NCBI RefSeq assembly: GCF_900110125.1 | Contig: NZ_FOCN01000001.1 | Coordinates: 124,001-188,000, forward strand | Length of the DNA: 64,000 bases | DNA from: Cryobacterium luteum | Lineage (GTDB): Bacteria > Actinomycetota > Actinomycetes > Actinomycetales > Microbacteriaceae | Reading direction: 5' to 3' | Shown here: positions 8,813-17,234 of the stretch, one piece after another | Layout of the letters: the number at the start of each line of letters is the position of its first letter | How positions within the stretch are numbered: the first letter of the stretch is position 1 | Translations under genes and position numbers: made by a program | The notes under the pieces: model-generated | Told to the model about the DNA's origin: nothing | Databases searched by the model: none | The model's input: the letters and a program-made list of their open reading frames with translations, nothing else

Positions 8813-10490
8813 CCTCCGGCACCGGTACCGACCAGCGCAGCCGAGTTCCCTCGCCCACGACGCTGCGCACCGAGAACTTGCCGCCGAGCAGCGCCGCGCG
8901 CTCCTTGAGGTTGTCGAGGCCGCTGCGCCGGGTGGGCTTACCGAAGCCGCAACCATTGTCGGCGATGACGACCTTGATGCGGTCGGCGTCGGCGTCGACC
9001 GCGATCTCGATCGAACTTGCCCGGGAATGCCGCGCAGCATTGCTGAGCCCCTCCGAGATGACCGCGAGAAGGCTGCTGCCCAGCTCATCGGCGAGCGGCG
9101 CGTCGATCGGCCCCGATAAGCGGATGCGGGGCGCATAGGTGAGACTCGCCGCTCCCTCTTTAATGACGGCCAGGATGCGACTGCTGAGCGTGCCGGCGTC
9201 CTGCGCCATTCCGCGCAGCGAATAGATCGTGTCGCGCAGTTCCCGAATGGTGTCGTCGAGCTCGTTGGTCACGGCGTTGATCCGGTCGAGGGCGATCGGA
9301 TCACTGGTGAACCGGCGCAGGCTCTGCATGCTCAGCCCGGCAGCGAACAGACGCTGAATGACCAGGTCGTGCAGGTCGCGGGCAATGCGGTCGCGGTCGC
9401 CGAGCACGGCCTGCTCCTCGCGCATGCGATGCACGGACGCCAGTTCGAGCGCGAGCGACACCTGGGTGCCGAAAACCGCGCTCATCTCCAAATCGGTCTG
9501 GCTGTAACCAGCGGATGCCGGCGCCCGAGACAGCAGAATCACGCCCTGCCCGTCCCCGGCCGGCCCGAGCGCGGCCACGAGGGTGGAACCCAGGAGCGAC
9601 CAGTGCGCGGCGGGGCCGGGCGCGGCATCCGCTGCCATAGCCGGTGCCGGGTGCAGCGGCGGACCGGCGAGCATGACGGACCGGCCGGTCGCGCGCACGT
9701 CGTGCAGAACGTCGGCGTGGAGCAGTACGGTCGTACCGATCAAAGCGGATGCCGACACTTCGGACGCAGGCGCGCCGGCCGCAGCCGCACAGAACAGGCT
9801 GTCGCCGGTGGGAAACCCGATCACGGCCAGGTCGGCGCCGGACGCCGCGAGCACCCGTTCGGCCACGAGGTCGAGGCCGTTGTCTTCATCGCCGTCGACC
9901 GGTCGCAGCAGGTCGCGGCCCATTTCGGCGACCGCTTCGAGCCAGCGGGAACGGCCGCGGGCTTCGTCGTAGAGCCGAGCGTTTTCGATCGTGACGCCGG
10001 CGGCAGCGGCGAGCGCGACGGCGAGTTCCTGATCTTCGTCGGTGAAGTCGCCGCCGCCCTCTTTCTCGGTGAGATAGAGGTTGCCGAACACCGTGTCGCG
10101 TACCCGCACCGGCACCCCGAGGAACGACTTCATCGGCGGGTGGTGGGCGGGAAAACCGAAGGAGTCGGGGTGATCGTGCAGGTCGTGCAGGCGAATGGGG
10201 CGCGGTTCTCGAATGAGCAGGCCGAGCACACCGTGACCGACCGGCAGCGCGCCGATCTTGCTCACCGTCTCATCGTCGAAGCCCACGGTGACGAAGTGGC
10301 TGAGTGCCTGGCCGGCACCGATCACGCCGAGGGCACCGAACCGGGCCTGCACGAGCTGGCAGGCCGCGGTGACGACACGTTCCAGGACCGCTTCGAGGCT
10401 GAGGTCTTCGGCCACCGACACGACGGCATCGAGCAGGCCGCGCATTCGTTCCTGGGTGAGGGCAAGCTCGGCGGCAGTCTGATCCGTCAT
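8712..10490 (-). CDS. devS: DosS/DosT-like GAF-domain sensor histidine kinase
   Basis: This sensor kinase of about 592 residues has two GAF domains, a HisKA_3-type dimerisation/phosphoacceptor segment (RDRIARDLHDLVIQRLFAAGL) and an HATPase domain (NAARHSRA, DNGCGFG). The first GAF contains GFPAHHPPM followed by FLGVPVRVRD and GNLYLTEK, matching the DosS/DosT heme pocket in which a His of this motif ligates heme. Redox, O2, NO or CO sensing is therefore likely. ATG 10490 is taken; a GTG at 10505 is also in frame. The last 30-odd residues lie beyond the ATPase domain and are antisense to the devR 3' end. Confidence 0.9.
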   Translation of the reverse strand: MTDQTAAELALTQERMRGLLDAVVSVAEDLSLEAVLERVVTAACQLVQARFGALGVIGAGQALSHFVTVGFDDETVSKIGALPVGHGVLGLLIREPRPIRLHDLHDHPDSFGFPAHHPPMKSFLGVPVRVRDTVFGNLYLTEKEGGGDFTDEDQELAVALAAAAGVTIENARLYDEARGRSRWLEAVAEMGRDLLRPVDGDEDNGLDLVAERVLAASGADLAVIGFPTGDSLFCAAAAGAPASEVSASALIGTTVLLHADVLHDVRATGRSVMLAGPPLHPAPAMAADAAPGPAAHWSLLGSTLVAALGPAGDGQGVILLSRAPASAGYSQTDLEMSAVFGTQVSLALELASVHRMREEQAVLGDRDRIARDLHDLVIQRLFAAGLSMQSLRRFTSDPIALDRINAVTNELDDTIRELRDTIYSLRGMAQDAGTLSSRILAVIKEGAASLTYAPRIRLSGPIDAPLADELGSSLLAVISEGLSNAARHSRASSIEIAVDADADRIKVVIADNGCGFGKPTRRSGLDNLKERAALLGGKFSVRSVVGEGTRLRWSVPVPEVTVGVRLHVSQRTRRPGFGAESPASPASTTRSS

Positions 10491-10558
10491 TGTTCTCGTC
10501 CCCACCCATCAAGTACGACTTAGGGTCTAACCTTCGCACGCTTTGACGGGTGTAAACC

Positions 10559-11413
10559 CTACTTGTGGGTTGTTCTGGTGACAATTGTCGGGCAGGTGAT
10601 GTGCAGCAGCACCTCGTGGCTGACCGACCCCATCAACAGACGTTGCAGAGATCCGCGACCGCGGCTGCCCACCACGAGCAGTTGCGCGTGCCGGGCGGCG
10701 GCCACGAGCGCCCGGGCCGGCGACTCGTCGGTCTCGAGAATCTGGTGTACCACGAGGTCGGGGTAGCGGGCGCTGAGTCCCGCCACCGATTCGGCGAGCA
10801 CGACGCGTTCTTCTTCCATGCGCTCGGTCACGGCCTCGGCCGGAATGCTGCGCAGCACACGACGATTCGGCAGGTGCACCGCATAGAGGGCGAACAGTTC
10901 CTGGCCGGTGCGGTCGGCTTCGGCCGCAGCGAAGGCCACGGCGGTCACCGAGTCGGCCGAGCCGTCGACGCCCACGTAGACGCCGGATCGCTCGGTCTCG
11001 GGCAGCGACGGAATGACGGCGACCGGGGAGGTCGCCAGCGCGGCGATCTGCAGGCTGACGCTGCCGAACAGTTCGCCCTCGACCCGGCCCTTGCGATCGG
11101 TGCCGACGACAACGAGGTCGGCGTCCTTCGACAGTTCGCTGAGAACGCGCGGTGCACTGCCGGTGCGCAGCTCGGTGTGGGTGACGACCGTGGGCGCGAG
11201 GGCCGAAGCGCGGGCGCCAGCGTCGGCGAGCAGCTTCTTCTCGGCGTCGAGAATGGAGTCGTAGTAGCCATAGCCGTCGGCCAGCCAGGTTTCGTACACG
11301 GTGTGCATGAGCGTCACCGGGCTCTTGACGTGCTCGGCCCGGGCCATGGCCCACGCGAGGGCGGTCTCGCCGGCAGCCGATTCGTCGACGCCGACCACAA
11401 TCATCCGGTTCAT
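10559..11413 (-). CDS. Tandem-domain universal stress protein
   Basis: This 284-residue protein has two UspA domains. Each starts with a beta-strand ending in an Asp (VVGVDES; VYVGVDGS). The second ends with the ATP-binding motif GSRGRGSLQRLLMGSVS; the first has the diverged GTDRKGRVEGELFGSVS. Tandem Usp proteins are classic DosR-regulon members in mycobacteria. The promoter region (11414-11644) holds a DosR-like box at 11505-11522 oriented toward this gene. A role in dormancy or hypoxic stress is inferred. Confidence 0.9.
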   Translation of the reverse strand: MNRMIVVGVDESAAGETALAWAMARAEHVKSPVTLMHTVYETWLADGYGYYDSILDAEKKLLADAGARASALAPTVVTHTELRTGSAPRVLSELSKDADLVVVGTDRKGRVEGELFGSVSLQIAALATSPVAVIPSLPETERSGVYVGVDGSADSVTAVAFAAAEADRTGQELFALYAVHLPNRRVLRSIPAEAVTERMEEERVVLAESVAGLSARYPDLVVHQILETDESPARALVAAARHAQLLVVGSRGRGSLQRLLMGSVSHEVLLHITCPTIVTRTTHK

Positions 11414-11504
11414 TGCTCTACCTCATTCTGCATTCGAAAGGGCGGGCCCAGAGCTGGTGCCCCATCGCCTCATGTCCATCCTGTCAGTCGGCAGGCCTCG
11501 CGGA

Positions 11505-11569
11505 TAGGGCCGGAAGTCCCGATTAGCCGCCCTTTCCCGCACCGGCGCCACGGGACTTTCGGCCCTAGC
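11505..11569. promoter_or_regulatory. Two DosR-box-like sites in the usp/adh divergent promoter
   Basis: Minus-strand TCGGGACTTCCGGCCCTA (11505-11522) faces the usp gene. Plus-strand CGGGACTTTCGGCCCTAGC (11551-11569) faces the adh gene. Both match the GGGACTTnCGGCCCTA pattern almost perfectly. They lie in a 231-base divergent promoter region. Confidence 0.7.
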
Positions 11570-11644
11570 CACACCCGGATTCGGGTCGTAGCGTAGCTCT
11601 GACGGGTCGACTGCCCGCCCCCAATCACTTCAAAGGAGATACTC

Positions 11645-12700
11645 GTGAAGGCACTTGTTTATGGCGGTCCAGGTCTGAAGAGCTGGACCGATGTTCCCGA
11701 CCCGACGCTGCAGAGCCCGACCGATGCGATCGTGCGCGTGGACACCACCACGATCTGCGGCACCGACCTGCACATTCTCAAGGGCGACGTTCCCGCCGTT
11801 ACGGTCGGGCGCATCCTCGGCCATGAGGGCGTCGGCACGATCACCGAGGTCGGCTCAGCGGTGAGCAACCTCACCGTCGGCGACCGGGTCATCATCTCCT
11901 GCATCAAGAGCTGCGGGCACTGCAGCAACTGCAGCACCGGCCTGTACTCGCACTGCCTCGGCGACGAGGGTGCCTCCGGCATCGGCTGGGTCTTCGGCCA
12001 CCTCATCGACGGCACCCAGGCCGAGTTCGTGCGCGTACCCTACGCCGACAATTCTTTGCACAAGCTGCCCGAGGGCGTCAGTGACGACCAGGGCGTCATG
12101 CTCAGCGACATTCTGCCGACCGGTTTTGAGATCGGCGTGCAGTACGGCCGGGTCAAGCCCGGCGATGTCGTCGCCGTGATCGGCGCCGGCCCGGTGGGAC
12201 TGGCCGCCATCGCCACCGCCGGTCTCTACGGCGCGGCAAGCATCATCGCGATCGACCTCGATGAGAACCGCCTCGAGCAGGCCCGCTCCTTCGGCGCCAC
12301 CGACACGGTCGTCTCCGGTGCCGCCGATTGGAAAGAGCAGGTGCTCGCCCTCACCGACGGCGCCGGCGTCGACGTGGCCATCGAGGCGGTCGGCATTCCG
12401 CAGACCTTCACCATGGCCACCGAGATCGTGCGCCCCGGCGGCAACGTCGCCAACGTGGGAGTGCACGGCAAACCGGTCGACCTGCACCTCGAGAACCTGT
12501 GGATTCAAAACATCAACATCAGCATGGGTTTGGTCAACGCCAACACCACGAAGATGCTGCTCAAGCTCGTTGCGAGTAAAAAGCTGGCGGCCGAGAAGCT
12601 CGCCACGCACCACTTCAGCTTCGACCAGTTCGTCGAGGCCTACGACACCTTCGCTCGAGCGGCTGAAACCAAGGCGCTCAAGGTCGTCATTTCCCGTTAG
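11645..12700 (+). CDS. Zinc-dependent alcohol dehydrogenase
   Basis: This 351-residue medium-chain dehydrogenase has catalytic zinc ligands in ICGTDLH (C38) and GHEGVG (H60, E61). The structural zinc loop is visible in CGHCSNC followed by YSHC, and the NAD-binding segment is GAGPVGLAAIATA. It starts at GTG with a strong SD (AAAGGAGAT). It is followed 24 bases later by a flavodoxin-like gene, and a DosR-like box lies about 75 bases upstream. Induction under oxygen limitation, to reoxidise NADH or detoxify aldehydes, is inferred; the substrate is unknown. Confidence 0.9.
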   Translation: MKALVYGGPGLKSWTDVPDPTLQSPTDAIVRVDTTTICGTDLHILKGDVPAVTVGRILGHEGVGTITEVGSAVSNLTVGDRVIISCIKSCGHCSNCSTGLYSHCLGDEGASGIGWVFGHLIDGTQAEFVRVPYADNSLHKLPEGVSDDQGVMLSDILPTGFEIGVQYGRVKPGDVVAVIGAGPVGLAAIATAGLYGAASIIAIDLDENRLEQARSFGATDTVVSGAADWKEQVLALTDGAGVDVAIEAVGIPQTFTMATEIVRPGGNVANVGVHGKPVDLHLENLWIQNINISMGLVNANTTKMLLKLVASKKLAAEKLATHHFSFDQFVEAYDTFARAAETKALKVVISR

Positions 12701-12724
12701 TTCGCTCTACCCTCTGGAGGTTTC

Positions 12725-13291
12725 ATGCGCGCCCTGATCGTCTTTGAATCGATGTACGGCAACACCCGTCTCGTTGCCGAGGCGATCGGGCGCGGCCTGG
12801 CCCCGGCCGAGGTGATCCTCGTGCCCACGAGCCAGGCTGCGGGCATCGACCTGTCCCAGGTCGACCTGCTCGTGGTCGGCGGCCCCACCCACGTGCACGG
12901 CATGAGCCGTCCGAGCACCCGTCAGGGCGCGATCGACGCGGCCGTCACCCCCCAGCACACCCTGCACCTCGAAGCGGATGCCGCTGGCACCGGCGTGCGC
13001 GAATGGCTCGCGCCCCTGAGTGGGCTGGCCTGCCGCGCGGCAGCGTTCGACACCCGGCAGGAGGGGCCGATCCTGCTGACCGGGCACGCCTCCAAAAGCA
13101 TCGGCAAGCACCTGCTCGCGGCCGGAGCCGATGTCGTGGCCGAGTCGGAGAGTTTTCTGGTGACCAAGAGCATCGCCCTGGTGCCCGGCGAGATTCGCCG
13201 AGCCGAAGCGTGGGGCGCATTGCTGCGGGAGCGGGCAACGGCCGGGCCGCAGCATCCGTTCACTATCACCGGGTCGATCACCACCGCCTGA
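12725..13291 (+). CDS. Flavodoxin-domain protein
   Basis: This 188-residue protein opens with a flavodoxin FMN-phosphate loop (MRALIVFESMYGNTRLVAEA) and has GGPTHVHGMSRP near residue 59, like other actinobacterial flavodoxin-family stress proteins. SD TGGAGG lies upstream, in an apparent operon with the alcohol dehydrogenase. It probably carries FMN and transfers electrons; its partner is unknown. Its place between two Usp genes suits a dormancy-regulon member. Confidence 0.85.
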   Translation: MRALIVFESMYGNTRLVAEAIGRGLAPAEVILVPTSQAAGIDLSQVDLLVVGGPTHVHGMSRPSTRQGAIDAAVTPQHTLHLEADAAGTGVREWLAPLSGLACRAAAFDTRQEGPILLTGHASKSIGKHLLAAGADVVAESESFLVTKSIALVPGEIRRAEAWGALLRERATAGPQHPFTITGSITTA

Positions 13292-13319
13292 GGCCGGGTC
13301 GGGTCTAACTCACCGCGGG

Positions 13320-13340
13320 AGGTGACTTAAGGCCCTACTC
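13320..13340 (+). promoter_or_regulatory. DosR-box-like site upstream of second usp
   Basis: GGTGACTTAAGGCCCTACTC lies about 95 bases before the Usp start, in the same relation to its gene as the boxes at 8049 and 11551. Agreement with the DosR consensus is partial. Confidence 0.5.
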
Positions 13341-13433
13341 GGGGGCGGCGGCGATGGCTAACGTGAAAAACAATCATTGGTGGCGTTCACACGACCTCCC
13401 GCTCGTGGCCCGCCGCCGGAGAAGGGATTTCTC

Positions 13434-14297
13434 ATGACGCACACACTCACCCGCAGCCAGACGGTGGTGGCCTGGGACGGTTCGGAACCCGCCAGGGCAG
13501 CCCTCGATTGGTCGCTCGCCCGCTCGAACGACGGCGACCTCACCCTCGTGCGCATCCTCGACCGCACGGTGTCGTCGGCCGACTACTTCAGCTTGGAGTC
13601 CTCGACGGAACGGGCCCGCGAGGTACTCAAGGACGACGCCGACCGGGTGAGCGCGCAGTATCCGGCCCTCACCGTGCACGCCGACCTGCGCTCCGGCGAC
13701 CCACTCACCGAGCTGCGCGCACTGAGCGGCACCGACACCCTTGTCGTCGTCGGCACCCACCGTCGTCGCGGCTCGACCCTGCGCTACGAATGGTCGATGG
13801 GGGCCCGGCTGGCCGGTTCGGCCAACGGACCGATCGCGATCATCCCGGAGCGTGACAACAAGCAGCACTCGGGCGTCGTGGTCGGCGTCGACGGGTCCAC
13901 GGCCGCGAACGCCGCCGTGGAATTCGCCGCAGCCGAAGCCGACCGCACCGGCCAGGAGCTGCACGCGATCCACGCCTGGCAGGAACCGCTGGTCTGGCGT
14001 GACACGACCGAACCCGACGCCCGGTTTCTGCAGACGCTGGAATCCTCGCATCGGCGAATCCTCGACGAGTCGCTGCTCGCCGTCTCCCGACGCTATCCGG
14101 CCCTCGGCATTCGCGCTTCGCTTGTGCGTGGCGCCCCGCAATCGGCGCTGCTCGACGCCGCCCGCGGCGCCGCGCTGCTCGTGGTCGGCGATCACGGGCT
14201 CAGGGGCATCTCCAAGCTGCTGCTCGGTTCGGTGAGCCACTCGATCGTGCTGAACATCCAGTCGCCCATGGTGGTCATCCCGGCACCGCCCGCCTGA
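13434..14297 (+). CDS. Tandem-domain universal stress protein
   Basis: This 287-residue protein has two Usp domains, beginning VVAWDGSEPARAAL and VVVGVDGSTAANAAV. The second domain ends GDHGLRGISKLLLGSVSHSIV, a typical ATP-binding motif; the first has GTHRRRGSTLRYEWSMGARL. ATG 13434 is chosen over the upstream open frame because GGAGAAGG lies eight bases before it. It is the last gene of the DosR-like cluster. Confidence 0.9.
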   Translation: MTHTLTRSQTVVAWDGSEPARAALDWSLARSNDGDLTLVRILDRTVSSADYFSLESSTERAREVLKDDADRVSAQYPALTVHADLRSGDPLTELRALSGTDTLVVVGTHRRRGSTLRYEWSMGARLAGSANGPIAIIPERDNKQHSGVVVGVDGSTAANAAVEFAAAEADRTGQELHAIHAWQEPLVWRDTTEPDARFLQTLESSHRRILDESLLAVSRRYPALGIRASLVRGAPQSALLDAARGAALLVVGDHGLRGISKLLLGSVSHSIVLNIQSPMVVIPAPPA

Positions 14298-14310
14298 GTC
14301 GCGCTCCGCG

Positions 14311-14466
14311 GGTGTTGCGCCAGTGCGCGGGAGCTGAGGCACTGCGCGGGACATACTGTCGGGCACATCCGCAGGGTGACGTCGCCCTGCGCAGGTGTTG
14401 CGCCAGTGCGCGGGACCTGCGGCAGCGGGCATCCGCCGGGTAAACGCGCTGCGCGGGACCTGCGGC
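14311..14466. repeat. Intergenic direct repeats (GCGCGGGA units)
   Basis: The 348-base gap 14298-14645 has no convincing gene. It contains an exact 22-bp direct repeat (14311-14332 and 14394-14415, beginning GGTGTTGCGCC). It also has a 16-bp repeat GCGCGGGACCTGCGGC (14408-14423 and 14451-14466) and a further related GCGCGGGAC at 14344-14352. The repeats are spaced irregularly and have no CRISPR-like spacers. Their function is unknown. Confidence 0.7.
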
Positions 14467-14645
14467 CTGGCCCGATGTCCAGCGCGACGGGACGAGCAAA
14501 TTCCCTGTGGTGGGGCCGAAAGACTCTGGTTGGCACGTCCTGGGCGGTCGTAACCTGAGCGGGGCAGAAGCGACCGAACACCGGCCGACCGAACACCGTG
14601 CAAATCGAATACCGGCCAACCGACTACCAGAACGGATGCAATCAC

Positions 14646-15194
14646 GTGCTTTCGCTGAAACTTGTGTTCCGGGTGCTGGTCGGCCTGCTGGTGTTCGGTG
14701 CGGTTTCGGCGTGTGCCGGGGCGGTGCTCGGAATCGCCGCCAATGGGGCCGGAGTTCCGCTGAGCTATCTCGCCGGCACCCCGTTCTCCTCCTATGTCGT
14801 GCCCGGACTCATCCTCGGCATCGTCGTTGGCGGCACCCAGCTGGCCAGCGCCGTCGCACTGCTCGCACACTGGCGGGTGGCGTTGATCCTGTCGACCATC
14901 GCCGGATTCGGCATGGTGATCTGGGTCTTCGCCGAGCTGGCCGTGCTCACCGAATACTCGTGGCTGCAGACCCTCTACTTCGGGCTGGGCGCTGTTGAAC
15001 TCATCGCCGTGCTCGCGCTTTTGGGCGTGGTACCCAGACTGGTTTCGGCTCCCCGGGCACGCACCGTGCCCGCCGGGATCGGATCCCGGCCTGCAGCCCG
15101 AACCGACTCGCCCCCGGCGGGGCCTGACGGCATGGACGTCGCGGAACTCCCCGGCACGGCGCGGCGTCAGCCGTTCGGCACCGCCCGCCAATAA
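14646..15194 (+). CDS. Small integral membrane protein of unknown function
   Basis: This protein of about 182 residues has four predicted membrane helices: near residues 7-30, 45-68, 73-95 and 103-125. A Pro/Arg-rich cytosolic tail follows. GTG 14646 is used because it places the first helix at the N terminus; an in-frame GTG at 14598 is also possible, and neither has a clear SD. I do not recognise a family. It follows the repeat-bearing gap and precedes a secreted protein gene. Confidence 0.65.
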   Translation: MLSLKLVFRVLVGLLVFGAVSACAGAVLGIAANGAGVPLSYLAGTPFSSYVVPGLILGIVVGGTQLASAVALLAHWRVALILSTIAGFGMVIWVFAELAVLTEYSWLQTLYFGLGAVELIAVLALLGVVPRLVSAPRARTVPAGIGSRPAARTDSPPAGPDGMDVAELPGTARRQPFGTARQ

Positions 15195-15304
15195 ACCCAA
15201 CCAGCCGGCTCACGGCACTCGTAACGGTGGCTGGCACCGAAAGGAACACCTGCCCGCTTCCCTGACGGGTGCCGCGACCCGACCGAGCCGGTTAGGGTTT
15301 TGGT

Positions 15305-16264
15305 ATGAGCTCCTTCGCGCAGACCCGTCATCGACTGCGCATGCTGGCGACCGGGATGGCCCTCGCCGGGCTCGCGGCGTCGCTCATTGCGCTGCCGACG
15401 ACGTCGGCCACCGCGGTACAGCTGCGGGCCGTGGCTGACCAGACAACCACCGACCCAGCCCGCACCGACCCGGCACCAGCAGACCCGGAGACGTTCAACC
15501 CCGGCCTCATCATCAGCGACTACAACTTCTTCAACCCGGATGCCCTCACCACGGTGCAGATCCAGGATTTTCTCGAGCAGCGCTCCTGCCGCCCGAGCGG
15601 CGGCGTGCCGTGCCTCTGGGAGTACCGCGAGACGACGACCAGCCAACCGGCCCAGGGCGCCGGCCACTGCCGGCCCTACGTCGGTGCCGAGAACGAAACG
15701 GCCGCCCGCATCATCGCCAAGATCGCGGCGGCCTGCACGATCAGCCCCGAAGTGCTGCTGGTGCTGCTGCAGAAGGAGCAGTCGCTGCTGACCCGGCCCA
15801 CGGCATCCGGTTATCTGCGCGCCACCGGTTACGGCTGCCCCGACACCGCGGACTGCGACGCCGAGTACTTCGGCTTCTTCAACCAGGTCTACAACGCGGC
15901 CTGGCAGTTTCGGCAGTACACCCAGGAGCCCGACCGGGCGTTCCAGATGGGCAGCGTCGACGTGGGTTTCAACCCCAACGCCCAGTGCGGGGCCTCCGCC
16001 GTGATCATCAAGAATCAGGCCACCGCCAACCTGTACAACTACACGCCGTACCAGCCCAACCCGGTTGCCATCGAGAACGCCGGCGACGAGGGCGACGCCT
16101 GCTCCACCTACGGCAACCTCAATTTCTGGCTGTTCTACAACAACTGGTTCGGAGACTCGACTCTCGAACCGTTCTCGGTGATCTTCGACGACTGCCTCAA
16201 CTTCATCGACGGCCAGGGCTGCACGCCCCGGTCACTGCTGCCGAGCATCGCCGCGGCCGGCTAG
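15305..16264 (+). CDS. Secreted protein of the actinobacterial hemagglutinin-annotated/lysozyme-like family
   Basis: This 319-residue protein has an N-terminal signal peptide: a basic start, a hydrophobic stretch about 14-31, and a likely cleavage after SATA. A conserved body follows, with NPGLIISDYNFFN, PEVLLVLLQKEQSLL, TGYGCPDTADCD and FFNQVYNAAWQFRQYT. Similar extracellular proteins occur widely in Microbacteriaceae and are often labelled hemagglutinin. The VLLQKEQSLL region resembles a lysozyme-like Glu-containing helix, so cell-wall hydrolysis is possible but unproven. Several Cys (DCDAEY, CGAS, DACSTY) may form disulfides. The TAG stop shares its CTAG with the convergent NUDIX gene stop. 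Confidence 0.75.
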   Translation: MSSFAQTRHRLRMLATGMALAGLAASLIALPTTSATAVQLRAVADQTTTDPARTDPAPADPETFNPGLIISDYNFFNPDALTTVQIQDFLEQRSCRPSGGVPCLWEYRETTTSQPAQGAGHCRPYVGAENETAARIIAKIAAACTISPEVLLVLLQKEQSLLTRPTASGYLRATGYGCPDTADCDAEYFGFFNQVYNAAWQFRQYTQEPDRAFQMGSVDVGFNPNAQCGASAVIIKNQATANLYNYTPYQPNPVAIENAGDEGDACSTYGNLNFWLFYNNWFGDSTLEPFSVIFDDCLNFIDGQGCTPRSLLPSIAAAG

Positions 16265-17073
16265 CGCGCTGGCGGCCCGTCAGCGGAATAGACCCATGGC
16301 AGCCCGCCGATCTCGAGGCGGTGCCGCCCCCCGGCCTGCTCGGCGAGCGCGTCATCGGCGTAGGCGACATCTCCCGCCCAGAACAGCGCCGGCCCCTGTT
16401 CGCTCGCTCCGAGCCGGGTCTCGTAGTGCGCGAGTCCGCGCTGCTGTGCGCCAGCCACGATTTGGGCCACCGATTCGTGCCCCTGCAGCCCGTGGAGTGT
16501 CACCCAGGTCGGTGCCACCAGGGTCATTGAAGCGGATGCATGCCGCGCCAGCGCCTCCTGCGGGCGGAGCCAGACACAGTCGATGACCTCATCTTCGGCG
16601 AGCACGATGGTGCCCGGCGGCGCCGCCGTGACGTAGAACCAGGTGCGCAGCCGCTTCGGCACGTTCAGCGGAGGAACCCACAGCGCTGCGGCCACGAGGG
16701 TCTCGGGTGCGACCTCCAGCGCAGTCTCCTCGCGCACTTCGCGCACTGCGGCGCGGCGCGCGGCGAGCTCTTCGATGGCCTCGACCCGCAGTGCCGCAGC
16801 TGCCCCGCCGGCAGCACCAACGCCCCGGTCTGCTGCGCTGCCGGGCAGCTCCGCGAGCGGACGGGCGCGGCCGGCGGGCGCTGAGGAATCCGTTGGCAAC
16901 CGATCGTCGGCATCGACGCCGCCGCCGGGAAAGACCCACGCGCCGGCGAAAGACCCACGGTGGCGCGGCCGCTCAAGCAGCAGCACCTCGGGGCCCTCCG
17001 GGCTGTCCCGCAGCAAAACCACGGTCGCCGCGACTCCGATCGGTGCTGGCACGGTCTCGGTGTCTAGCGTCAT
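16261..17073 (-). CDS. NUDIX hydrolase (NUDT19-like)
   Basis: This 270-residue cytoplasmic protein has a split Nudix box: GAWVFPGGGVDADD near residues 43-56, then after a long insert REVREETALEV near 116-126. The large insertion between the Gly cluster and REVREE is typical of the NUDT7/NUDT19-like subgroup, which includes CoA-diphosphate hydrolases. It would hydrolyse a nucleoside diphosphate linked to another moiety; the substrate is not determined. It converges on the secreted protein gene with a four-base overlap. Confidence 0.85.
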   Translation of the reverse strand: MTLDTETVPAPIGVAATVVLLRDSPEGPEVLLLERPRHRGSFAGAWVFPGGGVDADDRLPTDSSAPAGRARPLAELPGSAADRGVGAAGGAAAALRVEAIEELAARRAAVREVREETALEVAPETLVAAALWVPPLNVPKRLRTWFYVTAAPPGTIVLAEDEVIDCVWLRPQEALARHASASMTLVAPTWVTLHGLQGHESVAQIVAGAQQRGLAHYETRLGASEQGPALFWAGDVAYADDALAEQAGGRHRLEIGGLPWVYSADGPPAR

Positions 17074-17234
17074 CGCTGGTCCTCAAGGTTCGGTAGTGCG
17101 GGGATTCCCACCCTATCGCCGGGCTCTGAACCCACAACGACCGCATCCCGGCGTAGGCTGAAAGCACCCCGGGGCGTACCGCAGGTGCCACGAGGGTACC
17201 GACGCTGCTTCGGTGCAAGGAGTAGTGACGCATC

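Noticed and set aside
10511..10530. Possible DosR box before devS (TACGACTTAGGGTCTAA)
   Set aside because: Only about half of the consensus positions match; weaker than the boxes reported.
14311..14466. CRISPR array
   Set aside because: Only two exact 22-bp units with irregular spacing and no cas genes in the window.
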